Source: Tepidimonas sp. UBA997
GTDB taxonomy: Bacteria; Pseudomonadota; Gammaproteobacteria; Burkholderiales; Burkholderiaceae_C
Assembly: GCA_002291945.1 (NCBI GenBank)
Contig: DBAZ01000018.1
Coordinates: 1-21,708, forward strand
Length of the DNA stretch: 21,708 nucleotides
Reading direction: 5' to 3'
Both the position numbers and the translations under genes were made by a program. The notes below the pieces were generated by a model, which worked only from the letters and a program-made list of their open reading frames with translations, did not search any database and was not told where the DNA came from. Numbering within the stretch: position 1 is the first letter of the stretch; each line of letters starts with the position of its first letter. Of this stretch, positions 7,527-13,938 are shown one piece after another.

Positions 7527-8963
7527 TCACTCGATGGCCTTGGTCATTTCCTCCACCACCTTCTTGGCATCCCCGAACACCATCATGGTCTTGTCCATGT
7601 AGAACAGTTCGTTGTCCAGCCCGGCATAACCGGCGGCCATGGAGCGCTTGTTGACGATCACCGTCTTGGCCTTGTAGGCCTCCAGTATCGGCATACCGTA
7701 GATGGCCGATCCTTTTTGCAGCGCGGCAGGGTTGACCACGTCGTTGGCCCCGAGGATGATGGCCACATCGGCCTGGCCGAACTCGCCGTTGATGTCTTCC
7801 ATCTCGAACACTTGGTCGTAGGGCACTTCGGCTTCGGCCAGCAGCACGTTCATGTGGCCCGGCATACGGCCCGCCACCGGGTGGATGGCGTACTTGACTG
7901 TGACACCCTTTTCAGTCAGCTTGTGGGCCAGTTCCTTCACGGCGTGCTGGGCCCGCGCCACGGCCAAGCCGTAGCCCGGCACGATGATGACGGTTTCGGC
8001 ATTGCCGAGAATGAAAGAGGCGTCATCGGCGCTGCCGCTCTTGACGCTGCGCTGCGCCCCGCCACCGGCCGCTTGCGCACCATCTTCGCCGCCGAAGCCG
8101 CCCAGAATCACGCTGATGAAGCTGCGGTTCATGGCCTTGCACATGATGTAGCTCAGGATCGCCCCCGAGGAACCGACCAGCGAACCGGCAATGATGAGCA
8201 TGGAGTTGTTCAGGCCAAAGCCGATGCCGGCCGCCGCCCAGCCCGAATAGCTGTTGAGCATGGACACCACCACCGGCATGTCGGCTCCGCCGATGGGGAT
8301 GATGATCAGCACCCCGAGCACGAAGCTGATCAAGGTCAGGATCACGAACGCCGTCCAGTTGCCCGTCATGGCGAAGTAGATGCCCAGCGCCAGCACCGCC
8401 AGCCCGAGCAGCAGGTTGATCTTGTGCTGACCGACAAAAGTGACCGGCGCACCCTGGAACAGCCGAAACTTGTATTTGCCGCTGAGCTTGCCGAACGCAA
8501 TCACCGACCCACTGAAGGTGATGGCACCGATGGCCGCGCCGAGGAACAGTTCGATCTTGTTGCCAAAGGGGATCTGGCCGCCTTTTTCAGCCAAGTTGAA
8601 GGCCCAGGGCTCAGCCACCACGGCCAAGGCAATGAACACCGCAGCCAAGCCGACCATGCTGTGCATGAAGGCAACCAGTTCGGGCATTTTGGTCATTTCG
8701 ACCCGACGCGCCAGCACCATGCCAAAGGAGCCGCCCGCCAGCAAACCCAGCAGGATCCAGCCCATCCCATGGACGGCGCTGAGCGACATCTGCTGCGCCA
8801 GCGTGAAGATCAGAATCACCGTCGTCACGATGGCGATACCCATGCCGGTCATGCCGAACATCACGCCGCGGATCGACGAGGTCGGGTGGCTCAGGCCCTT
8901 GAGGGCCTGGATGAAGCACACCGACGCCACCAGATACAAAAGCACCACAAAATCCATGCTCAT
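7527..8963 (-). CDS. pntB: NAD(P) transhydrogenase subunit beta
   Basis: Beta subunit of the proton-translocating transhydrogenase, which uses the proton gradient to drive hydride transfer from NADH to NADP+. It has 478 residues. The N-terminal half (about 3-290) is polytopic membrane domain II, including the conserved HSMVGLAAVF segment with His101, the equivalent of E. coli beta-His91. A linker rich in Gly/Ala/Ser (about 290-315) leads to NADP-binding domain III with fingerprint GYGLAVARAQ (330-339), AGRMPGHMNVLLAEA, and ADVAIILGANDVVNPAA. The start overlaps the stop of the preceding small membrane-protein gene (ATGA), with GAGGG as Shine-Dalgarno; a second Met lies two codons in. It is the last gene of the pnt operon. 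Confidence 0.96.
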   Translation of the reverse strand: MSMDFVVLLYLVASVCFIQALKGLSHPTSSIRGVMFGMTGMGIAIVTTVILIFTLAQQMSLSAVHGMGWILLGLLAGGSFGMVLARRVEMTKMPELVAFMHSMVGLAAVFIALAVVAEPWAFNLAEKGGQIPFGNKIELFLGAAIGAITFSGSVIAFGKLSGKYKFRLFQGAPVTFVGQHKINLLLGLAVLALGIYFAMTGNWTAFVILTLISFVLGVLIIIPIGGADMPVVVSMLNSYSGWAAAGIGFGLNNSMLIIAGSLVGSSGAILSYIMCKAMNRSFISVILGGFGGEDGAQAAGGGAQRSVKSGSADDASFILGNAETVIIVPGYGLAVARAQHAVKELAHKLTEKGVTVKYAIHPVAGRMPGHMNVLLAEAEVPYDQVFEMEDINGEFGQADVAIILGANDVVNPAALQKGSAIYGMPILEAYKAKTVIVNKRSMAAGYAGLDNELFYMDKTMMVFGDAKKVVEEMTKAIE

Positions 8964-9172
8964 TTTTTCGCCCTCACGTTCTTGCCAACCGATTCAGTCA
9001 CGCTGCTGTTCTGCCGCATCATCCAGACCTGCAGGCCAACCACCACCACCAGGCCGATCACGGCCAGCACCAGTCCAGTGAGGTGGCCGTGCAGGATCGA
9101 ATAGCCCAAGGCCAAGGCCAACACCACATTCATGGGAAATAGCAGGCCATTCAAAAAGCTAGGCAGCTTCAT
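8960..9172 (-). CDS. Small two-TM membrane protein within the transhydrogenase operon
   Basis: A 70-residue protein that I do not recognise as a named family. It starts MKLPSFLNGLLFPMNVVLAL, has hydrophobic segments at about 9-27 and 31-51, and ends in a basic tail (SVGKNVRAKK). Its ATG overlaps the pntAB stop and its stop overlaps the pntB start, both as ATGA, so all three should be translated together in similar amounts. That coupling and the membrane character suggest an accessory or structural subunit of the transhydrogenase (inference). Its place between pntAB (TM2-4) and pntB (TM6 onward) matches where the fused mitochondrial enzyme carries an extra helix, TM5. It may equally be an assembly factor. 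Confidence 0.8.
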   Translation of the reverse strand: MKLPSFLNGLLFPMNVVLALALGYSILHGHLTGLVLAVIGLVVVVGLQVWMMRQNSSVTESVGKNVRAKK

Positions 9173-9462
9173 TGGCGCTCTTTCTTCTTGAACATTTCCA
9201 GCATGCGCCGCGTCACCATGAAGCCGCCAAACACATTGACCGCTGCCAGCGCCACCGCTAGCACCCCCATGGTTTTGCCAAACGTGGTTTCGGTCAGGGC
9301 AGCGGCGAGCATGGCCCCCACGATCACGATGGCCGAAATGGCGTTGGTCACGGCCATGAGCGGCGTGTGCAGCGCCGGGGTGACGTTCCAGACCACGTGA
9401 TAACCGACATAAATGGCCAGCACGAAAATGATGAGGTTGAATACGATAGGCGAAATTTCCAT
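9169..9462 (-). CDS. pntAB: NAD(P) transhydrogenase subunit alpha part 2 (membrane part)
   Basis: Membrane portion of the alpha subunit, 97 residues with three hydrophobic helices at about 4-24, 37-57 and 63-85. The conserved sequence TPALHTPLMAVTNAISAIV is typical of the family. As in Rhodospirillum rubrum, alpha is split, so this protein carries only the TM2-4 equivalents that combine with PntB to form the proton channel. The C-terminus is basic (RRMLEMFKKKERQ) and probably cytoplasmic. It lies 51 bp after pntAA and overlaps the next small gene by 4 bp (ATGA). Confidence 0.94.
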   Translation of the reverse strand: MEISPIVFNLIIFVLAIYVGYHVVWNVTPALHTPLMAVTNAISAIVIVGAMLAAALTETTFGKTMGVLAVALAAVNVFGGFMVTRRMLEMFKKKERQ

Positions 9463-9497
9463 GACGATCTTTCTGCGGCGGGTTGGCTAACGGGGGT

Positions 9498-9519
9498 GCC
9501 TGAAGTCCTGCTTTCAGGC
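9498..9519 (-). other. Hairpin spanning the pntAA stop codon
   Basis: In the minus-strand transcript, GCCTGAA and TTCAGGC form a perfect 7-bp stem around an 8-nt loop, with the pntAA stop codon (9514-9516) inside the first arm. No U-tract follows, so it is unlikely to terminate strongly. It may stabilise mRNA or set the relative expression of pntAA and the downstream genes. Confidence 0.5.
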
Positions 9520-10665
9520 CTTGCGTCTGACTTCGCCGCCTTGCGTCATCAGGCAAGCAGCGACGATGTCGTCCTCCAGATTGACGACCAGCGCCGCAGG
9601 CGGCTCACCCTTGGCCGCTGGCGGAGCGATCAGCTTGAGGAAGTCGAGCACGTTGCGGGCATACAGGCTGGAGCTGTCGGCGGCCACCAGCGCCGGGATG
9701 TTGGTTTCCCCGATGATGAACACCCCATGTTTCTGGACGGTTTGGCCCGCTTGCGTCAGCGGGCAGTTACCGCCGATGCCGTCCGGCCCCTTGCCAGCGG
9801 CAATGTCCACGATCACCGAACCCGGCTTCATGCTTCGCACCATGTCTTCGGTGATCAGCACCGGGGCTGCACGGCCGGGAATGAGCGCGGTAGAAATGAC
9901 CACATCGGCCTGCGCGACGCGCTTGGCCACCGCCGCCTTCTGGCGCTCCAGCCAGCTCTGGGGCATGGGGCGGGCATAACCCCCAACGCCTTCGGCAGCT
10001 TCTTTTTCTTCGGCGGTTTCGTAAGGTACGTCGATGAACTTGGCACCGAGCGACTCCACCTGCTCCTTGACCGAAGGGCGCACGTCCGAGGCCTCGATCA
10101 CGGCACCGAGGCGCTTGGCGGTGGCGATGGCCTGCAGACCGGCGACGCCGACCCCCAGTATCACCACCCGGGCCGCCTTGATGGTGCCAGCGGCGGTCAT
10201 CAGCATGGGAAACAGACGCTGATACTGGTTGGCGGCCATCAGCACCGCCTTGTAGCCCGCGATGTTGGCTTGGCTGGACAGCACATCCATGCTCTGGGCG
10301 CGGGTGGTGCGCGGGGCCGCTTCGAGCGCAAAACTGGTCAGGCCAGCTTGGGCCAGCGCGGCCAAGCCGTCGGCATCGAAGGGATTGAGCATACCCACCA
10401 AGGTGGCACCCGGTTGCATCAGGGCCCGTTCGCTGGCCAGCGGGGGACGCACCTTGAGCACCAGTTCGGCACCCAAGGCACCGGCGGCATCCGTGATGAC
10501 CGCTCCGGCGGCCGTGTAAGCGTCGTCTGGGGCGCTGGCCGCCAGCCCTGCGCCGGATTGCACCCGTACCGTATGACCCTGTGCCACCAGTTTTTTGGCG
10601 GTTTCGGGCGTCACGGCGACCCGGGTTTCACCTACCGTGGTTTCGGCAGGAACACCAATCTGCAT
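9514..10665 (-). CDS. pntAA: NAD(P) transhydrogenase subunit alpha part 1 (NAD-binding)
   Basis: Soluble NAD(H)-binding domain I of the proton-translocating transhydrogenase, 383 residues; resembles alanine dehydrogenase. It opens MQIGVPAETTVGETRVAVTP. The RQD-loop equivalents are R122, Q124 and D127, followed by SSQANIAGY. The Rossmann fingerprint is GVGVAGLQAIATAKRLGA (from 171), with Asp194 (EASDVR) at the end of the second strand, where NAD-specific enzymes place an acidic residue. Typical sequences VIVDIAAGKGPDGIGGNCP and GVFIIGETNIPAL follow. The chain ends without membrane helices, confirming the split-alpha arrangement. It is the first gene of the operon, with GAGAGGAGA before the ATG and a candidate promoter upstream. 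Confidence 0.96.
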   Translation of the reverse strand: MQIGVPAETTVGETRVAVTPETAKKLVAQGHTVRVQSGAGLAASAPDDAYTAAGAVITDAAGALGAELVLKVRPPLASERALMQPGATLVGMLNPFDADGLAALAQAGLTSFALEAAPRTTRAQSMDVLSSQANIAGYKAVLMAANQYQRLFPMLMTAAGTIKAARVVILGVGVAGLQAIATAKRLGAVIEASDVRPSVKEQVESLGAKFIDVPYETAEEKEAAEGVGGYARPMPQSWLERQKAAVAKRVAQADVVISTALIPGRAAPVLITEDMVRSMKPGSVIVDIAAGKGPDGIGGNCPLTQAGQTVQKHGVFIIGETNIPALVAADSSSLYARNVLDFLKLIAPPAAKGEPPAALVVNLEDDIVAACLMTQGGEVRRKA

Positions 10666-10698
10666 ACCGATCTCCTCTCACCTTGAGATTGAATACGC

Positions 10699-10726
10699 GT
10701 TAGAGCTTACAGGAAAATTCGATCAA
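10699..10726 (-). promoter_or_regulatory. Candidate promoter of the pnt operon
   Basis: Reading the minus strand, TTGATC (10726-10721) and TCTAAC (10704-10699) are 16 bp apart, each 4 of 6 to consensus. The start site would be near 10692, giving a leader under 30 nt that contains the strong Shine-Dalgarno of pntAA. It lies in the 161 bp divergent spacer shared with the Nudix gene. Confidence 0.35.
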
Positions 10727-10826
10727 ACCACATCTCGATCGTACTCATTCAGATGCTGTACACCTGCAAAAAAGTCATCGCATCGACAAAAAGGGCTCGG
10801 ACAGCGGGTTGTCGATAATCGCGGGC

Positions 10827-11309
10827 ATGAACGAACGCTGGAAACCCCGTGTCACCGTCGCCGCCATCATCGAACGCGAGGGGCGCTATTTGCTGGTGGA
10901 AGAACACACCCCGGAGGGCTTGCGACTGAACAACCCGGCCGGGCACCTGGACGCGGGCGAAGGCCCGATCGAAGCCTGCGCACGCGAAGCCTGGGAAGAA
11001 ACTGCCCACCGCTTCACCCCTACCCATCTGGTGGGGGTGTATTTGTCGCGTTTCCAGCGTCCCGCCATGGGGGAGGACATCACCTACCTGCGTTTTGCGT
11101 TTGCTGGCACCGTCGGTGACCTCGTGGTCGAGCAGCGCCTGGACGATGGCATCGTGCGTACCCTCTGGCTCACCCCGAGCGAAATGCGTGCGAGTCGTGA
11201 CCGGCACCGCAGCCCGCTGGTGTTGCAATGCCTGGAAGATCATTTGGCCGGGCAGCGTTACCCGCTTTGTCTCATTCACACCGACCCTTCCGTTCTGGGC
11301 CTGTCCTGA
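10827..11309 (+). CDS. nudJ: NudJ-like Nudix phosphohydrolase
   Basis: Nudix hydrolase of 160 residues from ATG 10827. It resembles E. coli NudJ, a nucleoside di/triphosphate and thiamin-pyrophosphate hydrolase, along its length, including WKPRVTVAAII near the start, NPAGHLDAGE, and the C-terminal RSPLVLQCLEDHLAGQRYPL. The Nudix box runs from G39 to about residue 61 and keeps the metal-binding REAWEE (53-58), but has Ala60-His61 where the consensus has Gly and a hydrophobic residue. A TTG start at 10809 would add six residues without support. GATAAT (10814-10819) lies just upstream and could be a -10 giving a very short leader, but no -35 is seen. yaeQ follows after 19 bp, probably co-transcribed. 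Confidence 0.88.
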   Translation: MNERWKPRVTVAAIIEREGRYLLVEEHTPEGLRLNNPAGHLDAGEGPIEACAREAWEETAHRFTPTHLVGVYLSRFQRPAMGEDITYLRFAFAGTVGDLVVEQRLDDGIVRTLWLTPSEMRASRDRHRSPLVLQCLEDHLAGQRYPLCLIHTDPSVLGLS

Positions 11310-11328
11310 ACCCCACCCCGAGTCCCGC

Positions 11329-11889
11329 ATGGCCCTCAAATCGACCATCTTCAAGGCGAATCTGCAAGTCGCCGACATTGACCACGGCTACTACGCCGAC
11401 CACAGCCTGACCCTGGCCCGTCACCCCAGCGAGACCGACGAGCGCATGATGGTGCGGCTGGCGGCCCTGGCGCTCAACGCTCACGAGCTGCAGGATATCT
11501 GTGGCGGCGACGGCACGCTGGCCTTTGGTGCCGGCCTGTCGGACCCGGACGACCCGGATGCCCACCTGACCGACTTCACGGGCCGCAAACGCCTCTGGAT
11601 CGAGGTCGGCCAGCCGGAAGACAAACCGCTGGCCAAGGCCTGCAGCCAAGCCGATGCGGTGCGGGTGTATGTGTTCCACCACGCCGCCGAGGTGTGGTGG
11701 AAGGGCATCGAGACCAAACTGACCCGACTCGACAGGTTGCAGGTGTGGCGGCTGCCCAGCGCGGCAGCCCAAGCGCTGGCCAGCCTGGCCGAGCGCAGCA
11801 TGCACCTGCAGGCCACCATCCATGACGGCGTGCTGACGCTGAGTAGCGAAAAAGGCAGCGTTGCGCTGGAGCCTGGCCGCTGGAAGTGA
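11329..11889 (+). CDS. yaeQ: YaeQ family protein
   Basis: Conserved protein of 186 residues, the usual family length. Hallmarks are MALKSTIFKANLQVADIDHG, YYADHSLTLARHPSETDERM, and DFTGRKRLWIEVGQP followed by the KACSQADAVRVYVF region. The known structure has a fold like PD-(D/E)XK nucleases, but no activity is firmly assigned; early links to RfaH suppression in E. coli were not upheld as a transcription function. In keeping with the fold, acidic residues and Glu92 (WIEVGQ) are present. The start is fixed by the conserved N-terminus; the gene is 19 bp after the Nudix gene and 14 bp from the convergent rsmE. Confidence 0.93.
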   Translation: MALKSTIFKANLQVADIDHGYYADHSLTLARHPSETDERMMVRLAALALNAHELQDICGGDGTLAFGAGLSDPDDPDAHLTDFTGRKRLWIEVGQPEDKPLAKACSQADAVRVYVFHHAAEVWWKGIETKLTRLDRLQVWRLPSAAAQALASLAERSMHLQATIHDGVLTLSSEKGSVALEPGRWK

Positions 11890-11903
11890 GCCGGGCGTAA
11901 CGG

Positions 11904-12632
11904 TCAGGCGGCCCCAGCCATCCAGGTGGTCGCCACGATGGCGGCGGTTTCGGCGCGCAGCACACGCGGCCCCAGCGTTACCGGCTGCCAACCCAGCTCG
12001 AGCAAACGTCGTGCTTCAGCAGGGGCCAGCCCGCCTTCGGGCCCATGCAGCAGCCAGACCGGCTGGCTTGGCCCCTGCTGGCCCGCCCAATCCCTCAGCG
12101 GCTGGCTGCCTGCGGCCAGGCAGAGCATGGCGCGGGCACCATCGATCGGCTGGCGCAGCCAGGCGTCGAGCGTCAGCACCTCGTGCAGCACCGGGACGCG
12201 GTTGCCCCCGCATTGCTCACAGGCGCTCACCGCCACCGCCTGCCAGTGCGCCCGTTTTTTGTCGGCACGCTCGCCCTGCAGCCGAAGCACGCTGCGCTCG
12301 GTCATCAGGGGCTGGATGCTGGCCACGCCGAGTTCGGTCGCCTTTTCCACCAGCCAGTCCATGCGGTCGTTGGTCGGCATGCCCACGACCAGATGAATGG
12401 CCCGGCTAGGCTCGCGCTCGATGGCATGGTGGGCGACGGCCTGCACGTGCACAGTCTGGCGGCCCATGCCTTGCACCACAGCCGACCATTCGCCGCCCCG
12501 CACCGGGTCGCCAAACAGGGTGAGCGTATCGCCCGGCTGTAAGCGCAACACCTGCACATGGCGGGTGCCCTGCGGCGTCAGCGCAAAGTTCAAGCCCGTT
12601 TGCAGGCTGGCCGGGTGGTAGATGCGCGGCAT
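11904..12632 (-). CDS. rsmE: 16S rRNA (uracil-1498-N3)-methyltransferase RsmE
   Basis: SPOUT-class methyltransferase that uses S-adenosylmethionine to make m3U1498 in helix 44 of 16S rRNA. The protein has 242 residues. An N-terminal PUA-like domain (about 1-72) contains MPRIYHPASL and TRHVQVLRLQPGDTLTLF. The SPOUT domain follows, with MDWLVEKATELGVASIQPL, TERSV, ACEQCGGNRVPVL (138-149), and the knotted cofactor site LLHGPEGGLAPAEARRL (195-210) and TLGPRVLRAETAAIVA. The ATG has GAGGTG upstream, overlapping the stop of the kinase gene 9 bp away, so the two genes are probably co-transcribed and coupled. Confidence 0.95.
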   Translation of the reverse strand: MPRIYHPASLQTGLNFALTPQGTRHVQVLRLQPGDTLTLFGDPVRGGEWSAVVQGMGRQTVHVQAVAHHAIEREPSRAIHLVVGMPTNDRMDWLVEKATELGVASIQPLMTERSVLRLQGERADKKRAHWQAVAVSACEQCGGNRVPVLHEVLTLDAWLRQPIDGARAMLCLAAGSQPLRDWAGQQGPSQPVWLLHGPEGGLAPAEARRLLELGWQPVTLGPRVLRAETAAIVATTWMAGAA

Positions 12633-12641
12633 CCTTGCACC

Positions 12642-13775
12642 TCAGGCACGCCCATAGGCGTAGCCGCTGGCGGCTTGCCAGCCCTCGACCTTGTCGATCA
12701 GGCGCAGCAGCGGCGTGAGTTCGCGGTAGCGCAACGCCGTGCTGCGGATGTAGTGGATGAAGCGCGGTGCGTCGGCGAGGTAGCTGGGCTTGCCGTCACG
12801 CAGCGTCAGGCGGGCGAAAATGCCCGCGACCTTGAGGTGGCGCTGCAAAGCCATCCAGTCCACCGCACGGTAAAACGCGCCAAAATCATCGCTCCAGCCG
12901 TCAAAATCCAGCAAACCGGCCTTTCTGGCCTGCTCCCAATAGCGGATGGTGACGTCCAGCACCATCTCTTCGTCCCAACTGAGGAAGGCGTCGCGCAGCA
13001 GGCTGGCCATGTCGTAGGTGATGGGGCCATAGACGGCATCCTGAAAGTCGAGCACCCCGAGTCGGCGAGCCGGATCGCCAGGCTCGAACCCGCCACGCGG
13101 CAGCATCAGATTGCGCGGCATGAAATCGCGGTGGACGAACACGCACGGGGCCGCCAGATTGCGCTCGATGATTTGCGCAAAGGTCTGGGCCAGCATGGTG
13201 CGCTGGGCGTCGTCGAGCGCCACCCCTTTGTGCTGCGCCAGGTACCAGTCCGGGAACAACTGCAGTTCGCGCTGGAGCAAGGCGGCATCGTAATCGGGCA
13301 GGACGGCGGGCCGTGACGCCCGTTGCCAGTCCTGCAGGGCGGCGGTGGCGTCCTTGAAATAGGGCAGGGCAGCGGCTGGCTGCGCCGCGTCGAGCGCACT
13401 CAGCAGGGTCTGCTCGCCCAGATCCGTCAGCAACATGAAGCCGTGGGTTTCGTTCCAGTCTAGCACCTGCGGCACCCGGACGCCCGCGGCCTGCATGAGC
13501 TGGGCCACCTGCACGAAGGGGCGGCAGTTTTCCTTGTCCGGCGGCGCATCCATGATGATGCAACTGCCGCCTTCGGCCCGCTGCAGCCGGAAGTAGCGGC
13601 GGAAACTGGCATCGGCCGAGGCCATGCGCAAGGTGGCCGGATCGAGCCCATGCATGGCCACCACCGGGCCCAACCAAGCCTGAAATTGCGCCTCGCGCTG
13701 CAAGTCGGGCCAGGGCAGGGGCAAAGCAGCAAGCGGGGCGGCGGGCGGTTGCGGGCTGACGGCGGCAGATATCAT
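12642..13775 (-). CDS. amgK: AmgK-like sugar kinase (aminoglycoside phosphotransferase family)
   Basis: Small-molecule kinase of the APH fold, 377 residues. In Pseudomonas AmgK phosphorylates the anomeric carbon of MurNAc and GlcNAc in peptidoglycan recycling. Visible motifs: SADASFRRYFRLQ near residue 53 (nucleotide loop), HRDFMPRNLMLP with catalytic Asp217, and GVLDFQDAVYGPITYDMASLLRD with metal-binding Asp243. The ATG has GGGGAG nine bases upstream. The divergent neighbour lptD matches the amgK-lptD arrangement of pseudomonads, which supports the name. However, the usual partner murU (nucleotidyltransferase) is not adjacent; rsmE follows instead. Family certain, exact substrate inferred. 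The first 25 residues, rich in Pro/Ala, may be dispensable. Confidence 0.82.
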   Translation of the reverse strand: MISAAVSPQPPAAPLAALPLPWPDLQREAQFQAWLGPVVAMHGLDPATLRMASADASFRRYFRLQRAEGGSCIIMDAPPDKENCRPFVQVAQLMQAAGVRVPQVLDWNETHGFMLLTDLGEQTLLSALDAAQPAAALPYFKDATAALQDWQRASRPAVLPDYDAALLQRELQLFPDWYLAQHKGVALDDAQRTMLAQTFAQIIERNLAAPCVFVHRDFMPRNLMLPRGGFEPGDPARRLGVLDFQDAVYGPITYDMASLLRDAFLSWDEEMVLDVTIRYWEQARKAGLLDFDGWSDDFGAFYRAVDWMALQRHLKVAGIFARLTLRDGKPSYLADAPRFIHYIRSTALRYRELTPLLRLIDKVEGWQAASGYAYGRA

Positions 13776-13788
13776 GGCGGCAAACTCC

Positions 13789-13806
13789 CCATCACGGGGG
13801 TGATGG
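13789..13806. promoter_or_regulatory. Perfect inverted repeat in the amgK/lptD divergent spacer
   Basis: CCATCAC (13789-13795) and GTGATGG (13800-13806) form a 7-bp inverted repeat around GGGG. On the minus strand it lies just upstream of the amgK Shine-Dalgarno; on the plus strand its right part forms GGGGGTGAT, itself Shine-Dalgarno-like, before ATG 13810. It may be an operator or a hairpin in the amgK leader. The rest of the spacer to 13938 shows no clear promoter. Confidence 0.45.
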
Positions 13807-13938
13807 ATAATGGACGCGCTATTCTACGGAGGCCGACGCCGGTCTTTTTTGCAGCCTGCAGTTCTCATGCTTTTGCTCACGCGGCCCCAGCGGCCAACCC
13901 GTCATCCAACTGCCCACGCGGCGCACGATCCTGTCTGC

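Noticed and set aside
7401..9104. 567-codon frame antisense to pntB
   Set aside because: His/Gln/Gly-rich, no domain, mirrors the well-supported pntB codons.
9367..10686. 439-codon frame antisense to pntAA
   Set aside because: Low-complexity Gly/His/Arg composition and exact antisense of a conserved enzyme.
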